DNA of 7,166 nucleotides from Anaerolineaceae bacterium (GCA_024762375.1 JANTHQ010000089.1:1-7166), one strand, 5' to 3'; positions 1 to 6,664 are shown, numbered from the stretch's first letter. Made by a program: numbers and translations. Notes: generated by a model not told the origin, from the sequence alone.

Positions 1-4
1 AAAC

Positions 5-185
5 TGCGTAACATCAGTTCGGAGTTTCTGTCATTCCGGAAATTCGCACAGCGAATTGTCCGGAATCCACACCGAAAAACTATGGATTCCCGCCTTCGCG
101 GGAATGACATACCAAAAATCTTTGCGAAATAACCGCATTTTCTCTTTTCGAGAAAAACTCCGAATTCAGGTTGCGTAACATCAGT
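5..185. repeat. 14-bp direct repeats bracketing element copy 1
   Basis: TGCGTAACATCAGT occurs at 5-18 and again at 172-185, a period of 167 bp, on either side of the element core. The last bases, AACATCAG, also precede copy 2 of the element, where the TGCGT part is absent. The repeat may therefore be the start of a truncated second unit in a tandem array rather than a simple target-site duplication. After 185 the sequence no longer follows the element. Confidence 0.7.
10..171 (+). repeat. MITE-like palindromic element, copy 1
   Basis: Non-coding element with perfect 10-bp inverted ends, TTCGGAGTTT at 18-27 and AAACTCCGAA at 155-164, plus short outer flanks AACATCAG (10-17) and TTCAGGT (165-171) that recur around copy 2 at 2533-2694. 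Inside are four hairpins: TCCGGA+AATTCGC arms with loop ACA (35-64), TGGATTCC-type arms (63-90), the dRS3-like ATTCCCGCCTTCGCGGGAAT (86-105), and TTTTCTC/GAGAAAA (138-156). TGTCATT (29-35) and AATGACA (103-109) close the first three into an 81-bp three-armed module. By hand alignment the 147-bp core matches the reverse complement of copy 2 with 6 mismatches. It has no coding capacity, so any movement would need a transposase from elsewhere; the source family is not identified. Confidence 0.85.
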
Positions 186-197
186 GAATATGAAACC

Positions 198-217
198 ATT
201 CCCGCGAAAGCGGGAAT
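198..217. repeat. Solitary dRS3-like hairpin
   Basis: ATTCCCGCGAAAGCGGGAAT forms a perfect 8-bp stem with a GAAA loop and fits the ATTCCC-N8-GGGAAT pattern known from Neisseria dRS3 repeats. The same hairpin occurs inside the larger elements at 86-105, 308-327 and 2600-2619, but here it stands alone. A short T-run (218-220) follows on the plus strand, so weak terminator activity is possible. Confidence 0.75.
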
Positions 218-250
218 TTTCAGTTGGAAGGGTGTGGGAATTTTTTGGAA

Positions 251-423
251 CAGGACTTACGCAGGTTTTTAAGACAGGTGACGAATTGTTCAAAATGTTT
301 TGATGTCATTCCCGCGAAGGCGGGAATCCACATTTTTTGTGTGGATACCGGATATTTCCCTGCGGGAAATTCCGGTATGACATAGGAATTCTTAATTCAG
401 TTCCCTCGATTACGTAAGTCTTG
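251..423. mobile_element. Second MITE-like element with CARGACTTACG ends
   Basis: CAGGACTTACG (251-261) and the reverse complement of 413-423 (CAAGACTTACG) match at 10 of 11 bases and define a 173-bp element unlike the 10-171 element at its ends. It carries a 79-bp three-hairpin module, closed by TGTCAT (304-309) and ATGACA (377-382). The arms are dRS3-like ATTCCCGCGAAGGCGGGAAT (308-327), ATCCACA/TGTGGAT (326-346) and a long hairpin TACCGGA/TCCGGTA plus ATTTCCC/GGGAAAT with loop TGC (346-377). There is no ORF of its own. GACTTACGC-type ends resemble those of some insertion-sequence families, but I cannot assign one. No convincing target duplication is seen. It ends 31 bp before the stop codon of the convergently read reductase gene. 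Confidence 0.6.
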
Positions 424-454
424 TGAAACTCAGAATCGCGGTTGCCGGTTTCTG

Positions 455-1312
455 CTATCGAGTATTATCCAGCACCGCATCAACTCCCGGAAACGACATG
501 CCCAGCACGGTTTCCGCCGCCGAGACATCCAGCCGCAAATCGAGTGGCGACGGCACAGGGAGGTCTGCGGCGCGCCCGAACGTGGTGTGCTCACGCCACG
601 CCACACCCCACCAATCGAGCATCCGCTGCCCGAATTCCGCACGTGAAAGCGCCTGCTCTCCGGCAACGTTCAGCGTGCCGCGCACCGCCGGAAAATCGGC
701 TGCCAACGCCAGCAGGGCCGCCGAAAGCGTTTCCACCCACACCGGCTGTCGAATCTGGTCGGAAAACAATGTCAGTGTCTCTCCGGCGGATAATCGCCGT
801 ACGAACCCGGCTGTTCCTCTGTCCATTTCTTCCAATCCGTAAATGAGCGATGTCCGCACGATGGCGGTGGACGGGTAAATTTCGGCGATTGCTGCTTCGG
901 CGGCGGCTTTTGATTCGCCATAGCGGGTGATGGGTGACGGCGGTGCGTCATCGGGATATGGCGCGTTTGTTCCGGCGTGAACCATATCGGTGGAAACGTG
1001 AACCAGCCGCGCGCCGATTTCGGCGGCGGCAGCGGCGATGGCAGCGCTGCCATCGCGGTTGATGGTCAACATTCGGGCTTCATCTTGCCCGGGATTACTG
1101 GCGGCGCAGTGGATGATGGCTGTCGGCGAAAGTTCGCGCACCAATGCACGCACGGCGGCGGCATCGGTGATGTCGAGGCGGTGGGGTACACCGGCGGTAA
1201 TGTCAGTTTTGTGGTGGAGAAAAGTTGTATGGGTGGCAAATTTATTGGTGGCGTACCGGCACAAATGGCGGCCCAAATAGCCGCTGCCGCCGGTGATGAG
1301 CAGTGTGCGCAT
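455..1312 (-). CDS. RmlD-like NAD(P)-dependent sugar-nucleotide reductase/epimerase
   Basis: This 285-residue protein belongs to the extended short-chain dehydrogenase family, closest in pattern to dTDP-4-dehydrorhamnose reductases (RmlD/RfbD). The Rossmann dinucleotide motif GGSGYLG is at residues 8-14, LDIT at 46-49 fits the segment after the second strand, and VSTDMVHAG (106-114) matches the RmlD VSTDYVFDG segment with Ser/Thr107-108. The catalytic pair is Tyr131-Lys135 in RYGESK. SDQIRQPVWV (184-193) matches the family's substrate-domain segment. The length suits RmlD, near 290. It probably acts in the cytoplasm on a nucleotide sugar for surface polysaccharide, but no rml neighbours are present, so substrate and exact reaction stay open. 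Its ATG directly follows the TAA of the peptidase gene (TAAATG), suggesting translational coupling; no strong Shine-Dalgarno sequence is seen. Confidence 0.85.
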   Translation of the reverse strand: MRTLLITGGSGYLGRHLCRYATNKFATHTTFLHHKTDITAGVPHRLDITDAAAVRALVRELSPTAIIHCAASNPGQDEARMLTINRDGSAAIAAAAAEIGARLVHVSTDMVHAGTNAPYPDDAPPSPITRYGESKAAAEAAIAEIYPSTAIVRTSLIYGLEEMDRGTAGFVRRLSAGETLTLFSDQIRQPVWVETLSAALLALAADFPAVRGTLNVAGEQALSRAEFGQRMLDWWGVAWREHTTFGRAADLPVPSPLDLRLDVSAAETVLGMSFPGVDAVLDNTR

Positions 1313-2434
1313 TTACGGTAAAAATCCCCATGGGTTGCGCTGCACGCCATTCAACCGCACTTCGAAATGGAGATGCGGTCCGGTGGAGTGCCCGGTGCTG
1401 CCCATTTCGCCGATTTGCTGCCCTTTTGAAACTTCATCGCCCACCGAAACGTAAATTGTGTTCATATGGGCATACAGGGTGATGAAGCCGTTTCCGTGGT
1501 TAATTTCGACCATGTTACCATAACCCGAATTATCCCAACCGGCATAAATGACATAACCGGCATCGGCGGCATAAATCGGCGCACCAATCCACGCTCCGAT
1601 GTCCAATGCGCGGTGACCACTCCAATATTCCTGTGTGATTGTGCCATTGGTGGGCCATTGGAAATTGCCGGTGCCTTTGGTGGCGTTGGCGGGCACGTTT
1701 ACATTCACAGCCGAAACGTGTTTTGGCACGTATGGTTTTTCGCCACCCGGCACGATGAGCCATTGGCCGGGGGTAATCACCGGGTTTTCCGGGTCGAGGT
1801 TGTTGAGCGGGTAATTGATGATGTCGGCGGCGGTAACTTTCAGCGTGCCGGCAATTTCGTCCAGCGTTTCGTTGCTGGCAACCTGATGATACACGCCATC
1901 GACGGGTAGGATGGTCAATTCATCACCCACCATCAGCAAGTCGGGATTGTCTTCCAGCTTGGGGTTGGACCACTGCAGCGTTTCCGGTTGCAATCCAAAT
2001 GAAGCCGCGATGCCGATGATGGTATCACCGGGCTGGACGGTGTAGGTTTGAATTTTGGGGCTGTGGTCGGTGCGGTCGGGAATGATGGTTTGGGGAACGG
2101 GAGCGGGTAGCAGTACCCCGCTATTTCGATTTTGCAGTTTGCCGGAAAGCACAAATGGCGCATCGTTACTTTTGGCCGCAATTTGCTGCACCGGGGCCGA
2201 AACCGGCTCGGTGGCAGCGGCGTGTGTTTGTTTGGCAGAAAGATTGATGCCGCCCAAAATTGCCGCCAGCAGCATCAGCCCAACAACGACCAGATGGCTG
2301 CCAAACCGACCGGCCGTTTGTGGCAGCACGGTTTGCGTTTTTACAGATGCCCACAATTGGCGAGCAATTTTCCACGACAGGTGGAGTGTTTTTGGGGGTA
2401 ATAGCGTTGTTTCTTTTGCCAAAGGCTTTTGCAT
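1313..2434 (-). CDS. Membrane-anchored LysM-LysM-M23 peptidoglycan endopeptidase
   Basis: The 373-residue protein probably binds and cuts peptidoglycan outside the membrane. A short cytoplasmic start rich in Lys and Arg is followed by one hydrophobic segment (about 46-65), then a linker and two LysM modules (about 129-176, with YTVQPGDT, and 182-228). The C-terminal M23/LytM domain holds HRALD (zinc ligands His274 and Asp278), YAH (His323) and HLH (His354, His356), so all expected catalytic and metal residues are present and it should be active. Upstream frames allow starts at TTG 2497 and ATG 2470, but these overlap the -35 and -10 boxes of the promoter. ATG 2434 has GGAAGAG (2444-2450) nine bases ahead and lies inside the predicted transcript. 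It may act in wall turnover or cell separation; the cross-link it cuts cannot be read from sequence. Confidence 0.92.
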   Translation of the reverse strand: MQKPLAKETTLLPPKTLHLSWKIARQLWASVKTQTVLPQTAGRFGSHLVVVGLMLLAAILGGINLSAKQTHAAATEPVSAPVQQIAAKSNDAPFVLSGKLQNRNSGVLLPAPVPQTIIPDRTDHSPKIQTYTVQPGDTIIGIAASFGLQPETLQWSNPKLEDNPDLLMVGDELTILPVDGVYHQVASNETLDEIAGTLKVTAADIINYPLNNLDPENPVITPGQWLIVPGGEKPYVPKHVSAVNVNVPANATKGTGNFQWPTNGTITQEYWSGHRALDIGAWIGAPIYAADAGYVIYAGWDNSGYGNMVEINHGNGFITLYAHMNTIYVSVGDEVSKGQQIGEMGSTGHSTGPHLHFEVRLNGVQRNPWGFLP

Positions 2435-2443
2435 GCCGATTAA

Positions 2444-2450
2444 CTCTTCC
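2444..2450 (-). promoter_or_regulatory. Ribosome binding site deciding the peptidase start
   Basis: On the minus strand GGAAGAG sits nine bases before ATG 2434. It is the best Shine-Dalgarno match near any candidate start and lies downstream of the predicted transcription start near 2462. Its first two bases fall in the outer edge of the dyad at 2449-2490. Confidence 0.6.
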
Positions 2451-2490
2451 AACAAAAAGGGTTGACGCATGATAGTCAACCCTTTGTTGG
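2449..2490 (-). terminator. Dyad: rho terminator and/or operator over the peptidase promoter
   Basis: Two arms, 2449-2466 and 2475-2490, pair over 16 bp with a two-base bulge around an 8-base loop. On the minus strand the core is GGGTTGAC-loop-GTCAACCC followed by TTTTTGTT, the form of an intrinsic terminator, placed about 200 bases after the rho stop codon. The loop holds most of the -10 box of the peptidase promoter, so the dyad could instead be an operator for a dimeric regulator. Both roles are possible; the sequence alone does not decide. Confidence 0.55.
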
Positions 2491-2497
2491 ATGTCAA
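2469..2497 (-). promoter_or_regulatory. Sigma-70-type promoter for the peptidase/reductase unit
   Basis: The minus strand reads TTGACA (2497-2492), a 17-bp spacer, then TATCAT (2474-2469). This is a consensus -35 with a 5-of-6 -10 at ideal spacing, predicting transcription from about 2462 and a leader of roughly 28 bases before ATG 2434. The same hexamers and spacing occur in front of the cobalamin riboswitch at 6752-6780. The -10 box is in the centre of the 2449-2490 dyad. Confidence 0.65.
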
Positions 2498-2503
2498 ATG
2501 GAT

Positions 2504-2521
2504 GTAGGCAATTTTGCCTAC
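2504..2521. promoter_or_regulatory. Perfect 18-bp palindrome upstream of the peptidase promoter
   Basis: GTAGGCAATTTTGCCTAC has 8-bp perfect arms around TT and lies 7 bp upstream of the -35 box of the minus-strand promoter. Its size and position suit a regulator binding site. It is not part of the repeat element, which starts at 2533. No specific regulator family is recognised. Confidence 0.4.
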
Positions 2522-2532
2522 CCTGCTATAAA

Positions 2533-2694
2533 AACATCAGTTCGGAGTTTTTCTCGAAAAGAGAAAATGCGATTATTTCGCAAAGATTTTTGGTATGTCA
2601 TTCCCGCGAAGGCGGGAATCCACTGTTTTTCGATGTGGATTCCGGACAATTCGCCGGGCGAATTTCCGGAATGACAGAAACTCCGAATTCAGGT
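2533..2694 (-). repeat. MITE-like palindromic element, copy 2 (inverted)
   Basis: Second copy of the element at 10-171, with the same 147-bp length between its 10-bp inverted ends (2541-2550 and 2678-2687) and interior in reverse orientation. Hairpins are TTTTCTC/GAGAAAA (2549-2567), the dRS3-like ATTCCCGCGAAGGCGGGAAT (2600-2619), CCAC/GTGG arms extended to GGAATCCAC (about 2615-2643), and TCCGGA+AATTCGC with loop CGG (2641-2670). The 81-bp module spans 2596-2676. Most differences from copy 1 fall in loops. It fills the rho-peptidase gap, and its TTCAGGT flank reaches the last base of the rho stop codon, so it forms most of the rho 3' untranslated region. Confidence 0.85.
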
Positions 2695-4010
2695 CATAAA
2701 ATGTCTTTGTGGAGGGTTTGGAGGAATTCGTCGTTGTTTTTGGTTTTTGCCATCCGAGACAGAATGAGTTCGGTGGCTTCGGGGCCGCCGCCCAGCGCGT
2801 TGATCATCCGGCGGAGCGTCCAAACCCGGTTGAGCGTTTTTTCGTCGTGCAGCAATTCTTCTCGGCGGGTACCGGAGCGTTCCACGTCGAAGGCGGGGAA
2901 AACGCGGCGTTCCTGCAATTTTCGGCTGAGGTGGAGTTCCATATTCCCCGTGCCTTTGAATTCTTCATAAATCACATCATCCATCCGGCTGCCGGTGTCA
3001 ACCAGACAAGTGGCGATGATGGTTAAACTGCCGCCCTCTTCCAAATTACGGGCAGAGCCGAAGAATCGTTTTGGGGGGTACAGCGCAGCCGGGTCGATAC
3101 CGCCGGAGAGCGTGCGTCCGCTGGGGGGAACGACCATATTGTAGGCGCGAGTCAGTCGGGTGATGGAGTCCATCAAAATGACAACATCCCGCCCGCCTTC
3201 AACCAGCCGTTTGGCGCGTGCCAGTGCCATTTCGGCGACACGGGTTTGGTTCGATTCTTGCTCATCGAATGTGGCGGCCATCACCTCGGCGTCCACCGAC
3301 CGGTCCATATCGGTCACCTCTTCCGGACGTTCGCCGATGAGTACCACCATCAAATGGATGTCGCCATAATTTGCAGAAATGCCATTGGCGATTTGTTTCA
3401 GGACGGTGGTTTTACCGGCTTTCGGCGGCGAAACAATCAGCCCGCGCTGACCGCGCCCGATGGGCGCCAGCAGGTCGAGCATTCGCGTGCCCAAAATGTT
3501 CGGTTCGGTTTCCAATTTCAATTGTTCGTCGGGATAAATGGGGGTCAAGCGTTCAAACGATGGGCGGCGTTTGGCAACTTCCGGGTCGAGTCCGTTGATG
3601 GCTTCCACCCGCAGCAAACCGTAATATTTCTCGGTTTCTTTTGGCGGGCGAATGTGCCCCAACACCATATCACCGGTGCGCAGCGCAAATCGCCGAATCT
3701 GGCTTTGGGAGACATACACATCTTCGGGGCCGGGTAAAAGGTCGTTTGAGCGCAAAAAGCCGATGCCATCCTGCACAATTTCCAGCACGCCGCCGCCAAA
3801 AATTAACCCCTGCCGCTCCGCTTGAGCGCGCAAAATTTGCTTTATCAATTCACTTTTTTTCAAGCGGCTGTAACTGGGGATTTCATAATCTTTGGCAATC
3901 GTTCGCAGGTCGGGAAGTGTCTTCTCTTCCAGTTCTGCGATGTTCAGATTGAGTTTTTGGGGCGTGTCGTGAGAATGGTTTTCAACATCAACGTTTGTTT
4001 CTTTTTTCAT
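2694..4010 (-). CDS. rho: Transcription termination factor Rho
   Basis: This 438-residue protein is the hexameric RNA-dependent ATPase/helicase that ends transcription. An N-terminal helical Rho_N domain (about 22-62) is followed by the cold-shock-like RNA-binding domain (about 68-143), with no large insert. The RecA-like motor has Walker A PPKAGKTT (195-202), the conserved GERPEEVTDM (226-235), Walker B VVILMD ending at Asp281, the Q-loop region GRTLSGGIDPAAL (298-310) and RSGTRREELL with the arginine-finger segment (378-382). The C-terminal block from RFFGSARN to FKGTGNMELHLSRKLQERRVFPA closely follows E. coli Rho (419 residues). GAAGG seven bases before the ATG supports the start. It is transcribed away from fbp; its stop codon touches repeat copy 2. 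Identification is firm. Confidence 0.98.
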   Translation of the reverse strand: MKKETNVDVENHSHDTPQKLNLNIAELEEKTLPDLRTIAKDYEIPSYSRLKKSELIKQILRAQAERQGLIFGGGVLEIVQDGIGFLRSNDLLPGPEDVYVSQSQIRRFALRTGDMVLGHIRPPKETEKYYGLLRVEAINGLDPEVAKRRPSFERLTPIYPDEQLKLETEPNILGTRMLDLLAPIGRGQRGLIVSPPKAGKTTVLKQIANGISANYGDIHLMVVLIGERPEEVTDMDRSVDAEVMAATFDEQESNQTRVAEMALARAKRLVEGGRDVVILMDSITRLTRAYNMVVPPSGRTLSGGIDPAALYPPKRFFGSARNLEEGGSLTIIATCLVDTGSRMDDVIYEEFKGTGNMELHLSRKLQERRVFPAFDVERSGTRREELLHDEKTLNRVWTLRRMINALGGGPEATELILSRMAKTKNNDEFLQTLHKDIL

Positions 4011-4378
4011 TGTAGAACCTTCTTAATGATATTCATTTGTTTTTATTGCGAGTTGAGTTAATTTCATAAATATGCTTGCCGAACACGACCGAGCATGAAC
4101 AGCGCGCTATTTATTTTGCTGAATTGGAGAAAACAACACACTTGGCGGGTTGTTTTGTTGCCGGGAATCTGTACAGAGGTCGTCAAATTGTCAATATGCG
4201 CTTGCAAAAACAGTCTTTGGTGCAAACGACTATTTTGCGTGTGGAGCAAAATTCAGAGAGATTATATCACTTTACTCAAAGTGCGTCAAACCACGATTTG
4301 AGCATTTTGGAAAACCGCGAAAATCTGATACTATATGTTCCAAAAGGATAGTCAACGCAAGAGAAGAGGAGACAGACC
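4011..4378. other. Divergent rho/fbp intergenic region
   Basis: These 368 bases hold the starts of both divergent transcripts. For fbp, TTGGAA (4307-4312), 16 bases, then TACTAT (4329-4334) is a weak promoter candidate. For rho, TTGACA occurs on the minus strand at 4194-4189, but no good -10 lies at normal spacing, so that promoter is not resolved. Short open frames (plus 4076-4351; minus 4249-4064) lack a convincing start, ribosome site or family resemblance and are not called. No strong hairpin or repeat element was seen. Confidence 0.4.
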
Positions 4379-5419
4379 ATGATGGCAAATTCCAACGGGG
4401 CGAGGAAGCTTCCGGGTCAACTGGTGACGATTGAGCGCCATATTTTGGAACGGCAAAAATTGCATCCCGATGCCACCGGCGATTTGACGCGCGTGCTGCA
4501 GGATATTGCGCTGGCGGGAAAACTGATTGCCAGCCACACCACCCAAGCCGGGCTGGCAGAAGTGCTCGGCACAACGAATGAAATCAATGTGCAGGGCGAA
4601 GAGGTGCAAAAGTTGGATGAAATTTCCAACGATATTTTGTTCCGGCTGAACGACCACACCGGACGGCTGGCGGCAATGGTTTCGGAAGAAGCCAGCGATA
4701 TTCTGCACATCCCCGACAAATATCCCACCGGAAAGTACGTTTTATCGTTCGACCCGCTTGACGGCTCATCGAATATTGACTATAACGTCAGCGTAGGTAC
4801 GATTTTTGCCATCCACCGCCGAAAATCGCCGGTGGGCGAGCGCGGTACGCTGGAAGACTGCATCCAAAAAGGGCGAGATATCGTTGCCGCGGGCTATATT
4901 CTGTACGGTTCCAGCACGATGTTCGTGTATTCAGCAGGAAACGGCGTTTACGGCTTTACGCTTGACCCGCAAATCGGCGAGTTCATCCTCTCTCACCCCG
5001 ACATCAAAATTCCCGCCAAACCGAAATATTTCAGCGCGAATTTAGGCTATCAAAAACATTGGAGCCCCGGTGTGCAGAAATTTACCGCGTGGGTGCAGGG
5101 CGAGCACGGCGGCCCCGAACTCGGTTTGCGGTATATCGGCTCGATGGTGGCGGATTTTCACCGAACGCTGCTCAGCGGCGGCATTTTCTATTACCCGGTG
5201 AACATCCACGATAAAAAACGCCCCAACGGGAAATTGCGTTTATTGTATGAAGTGAATCCGCTGTCGTATTTGATGGAACAGGCGGGCGGCGCGGCATCCG
5301 ATGGGCATCAATCACCGTTGGATATCACACCGGCCGGATTGCACCATCGCACCCCGTTTTTTGTTGGCAACCGCGAACTCGTCATGCAAGCAGAAAAGTT
5401 TATCGAGCAGTATGGGTAA
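4379..5419 (+). CDS. fbp: Class I fructose-1,6-bisphosphatase
   Basis: This 346-residue cytoplasmic enzyme removes the 1-phosphate from fructose 1,6-bisphosphate to give fructose 6-phosphate, the committed step of gluconeogenesis and of sugar regeneration in carbon-fixing pathways. Class I features are present: VSEE (Glu103-Glu104, metal site), DPLDGSSN (125-132, with Asp125 and Asp128 as metal ligands), YIGSMVADFHR (252-262), and the family signature KLRLLYEVNPLS (285-296) with metal ligand Glu291. Length fits the usual 330-350. GAGGAG lies seven bases before the first of two adjacent ATG codons; the second, at 4382, is an equally possible start. The 78-bp gap to the transaldolase gene on the same strand suggests cotranscription. 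The N-terminal AMP-site helix region resembles the AMP-regulated class, but regulation cannot be confirmed here. Confidence 0.97.
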   Translation: MMANSNGARKLPGQLVTIERHILERQKLHPDATGDLTRVLQDIALAGKLIASHTTQAGLAEVLGTTNEINVQGEEVQKLDEISNDILFRLNDHTGRLAAMVSEEASDILHIPDKYPTGKYVLSFDPLDGSSNIDYNVSVGTIFAIHRRKSPVGERGTLEDCIQKGRDIVAAGYILYGSSTMFVYSAGNGVYGFTLDPQIGEFILSHPDIKIPAKPKYFSANLGYQKHWSPGVQKFTAWVQGEHGGPELGLRYIGSMVADFHRTLLSGGIFYYPVNIHDKKRPNGKLRLLYEVNPLSYLMEQAGGAASDGHQSPLDITPAGLHHRTPFFVGNRELVMQAEKFIEQYG

Positions 5420-5451
5420 ATTGACGATTGGATATTTTTGTCAATCGCCAC

Positions 5452-5480
5452 TCACCAATTAACCAATCACCAATTAACCA
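5452..5480 (+). repeat. Two tandem 14-bp repeats between fbp and tal
   Basis: TCACCAATTAACCA occurs at 5452-5465 and 5467-5480, a period of 15 bp, just ahead of the AAAGGAG ribosome site (5486-5492) of tal. Upstream, CGATTG (5425-5430) and CAATCG (5442-5447) could pair as a weak stem. A replication-slippage duplication or a paired binding site would both fit. Confidence 0.6.
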
Positions 5481-5497
5481 GCCCCAAAGGAGAATTT

Positions 5498-6613
5498 ATG
5501 ACTTCACCATTACACAAACTAACGGCACTCGGTCAGTCAATTTGGTATGACAACATTCAGCGCAGTTTGCTGGAAAATGGCGGTTTGGCGAAAATGATTG
5601 TTGAAGATGCCATCACCGGGTTGACCTCCAACCCCAGCATTTTTAATAATGCTATCTCCAAAAGCAGCGATTATGATGCCTCGCTGAAAACACTGCTGGC
5701 AGAGAATCCCGATGCCGATGTGAAAACGCTCTATGAATCGCTGGCGATTGCCGACATTCAAGCCGCCGCCGACCTGATGCGCCCGATATACGATCGCACG
5801 GACGGTGTGGACGGGTATGTCAGTTTGGAAGTTGCCCCCACGTTGGCAGACGATACCGACGGCACTATCGCCGAGGCACGGCGACTGTTTGCCACCGTCA
5901 ATCGCCCCAATTTGATGATAAAAGTGCCCGCCACCAAAGCGGGACTGCCCGCCATTGCCACTCTCATCGGCGAAGGAATAAACGTCAATGTGACGCTGAT
6001 GTTCAGCCTGCAGCATTATGATGATGTGGCGGACGCATATCTTGCCGGGCTGGAAAAACTGGCGGCATCCGGTGGCGATGTGAGCCGGGTGGCATCGGTG
6101 GCATCATTTTTTGTCAGCCGGGTGGACACCATTTTCGACAAAGCGCTGGAGTCCATCGGCACGGACGAAGCGCTGGCGTTGCGCGGAAAAATGGGTGTGG
6201 CGAACGCCAAAGCCGCCTATCGCCGTTTCCGAGAAACATTCGGTGGCGAACGGTTTGCCGCACTGAAAGCACGCGGCGCGCGAGTGCAGCGTCCGCTGTG
6301 GGCGAGCACCAGCACCAAAAATCCGGCATATTCCGATGTGATGTATGTGGAAGAGCTCATCGGCGCGGACACGGTGAACACCATGCCGCCCCAAACGATA
6401 ATTGCTTTTAAAGACCATGGTGTGGCGGAACCGCGTTTGACGCAGGATGTGGATGCCGCGCTGGCAACGATGGACGCCGTCGCCGCGCTGGGTATCAGTT
6501 ACACCGAATTGACCGAAACGCTGCAGCAGCAGGGTGTGGCGGCGTTCGCCAAAGCTTTCGAAGCATTACTGGCGAATTTGGATGAAAAACGCACTCAGAT
6601 TTTGGCGGCGTAA
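5498..6613 (+). CDS. tal: Transaldolase, long form
   Basis: This 371-residue cytoplasmic enzyme moves a dihydroxyacetone unit between sedoheptulose 7-phosphate and glyceraldehyde 3-phosphate, giving erythrose 4-phosphate and fructose 6-phosphate in the non-oxidative pentose phosphate pathway. GLTSNPSIF (41-49) matches the N-terminal transaldolase signature, and LMIKVPATKAG (139-149) contains the Schiff-base lysine, Lys142. WASTSTKNPAYSD (268-280) and the TVNTMPPQT segment (292-300) are typical of the roughly 370-residue form found in actinobacteria, cyanobacteria and Chloroflexota rather than the shorter E. coli TalB. The frame is open back to TTG 5438, but ATG 5498 has AAAGGAG five bases ahead, and the extra 20 residues would be encoded by the repeat-bearing spacer. 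It follows fbp, whose product is also a transaldolase substrate/product. No clear terminator follows. Confidence 0.96.
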   Translation: MTSPLHKLTALGQSIWYDNIQRSLLENGGLAKMIVEDAITGLTSNPSIFNNAISKSSDYDASLKTLLAENPDADVKTLYESLAIADIQAAADLMRPIYDRTDGVDGYVSLEVAPTLADDTDGTIAEARRLFATVNRPNLMIKVPATKAGLPAIATLIGEGINVNVTLMFSLQHYDDVADAYLAGLEKLAASGGDVSRVASVASFFVSRVDTIFDKALESIGTDEALALRGKMGVANAKAAYRRFRETFGGERFAALKARGARVQRPLWASTSTKNPAYSDVMYVEELIGADTVNTMPPQTIIAFKDHGVAEPRLTQDVDAALATMDAVAALGISYTELTETLQQQGVAAFAKAFEALLANLDEKRTQILAA

Positions 6614-6664
6614 TCGGTTCAAAGCATTTGAATGCGTCCTCATTACCATCAATGTTTTGGCGGT

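Noticed and set aside
1..454. Possible CRISPR array because of repeated palindromes
   Set aside because: The repeats vary in spacing and sequence, have no regular unique spacers, and are explained as MITE-like elements and dRS3-type hairpins.
4064..4249. 61-codon minus-strand frame upstream of rho
   Set aside because: Short, no ribosome site and no recognisable domain; it overlaps another unsupported frame in the same spacer.
4076..4351. 91-codon plus-strand frame in the rho-fbp gap
   Set aside because: It begins with TTG, has no clear ribosome site, resembles no family I know and spans the region where the promoters of both flanking genes should lie.
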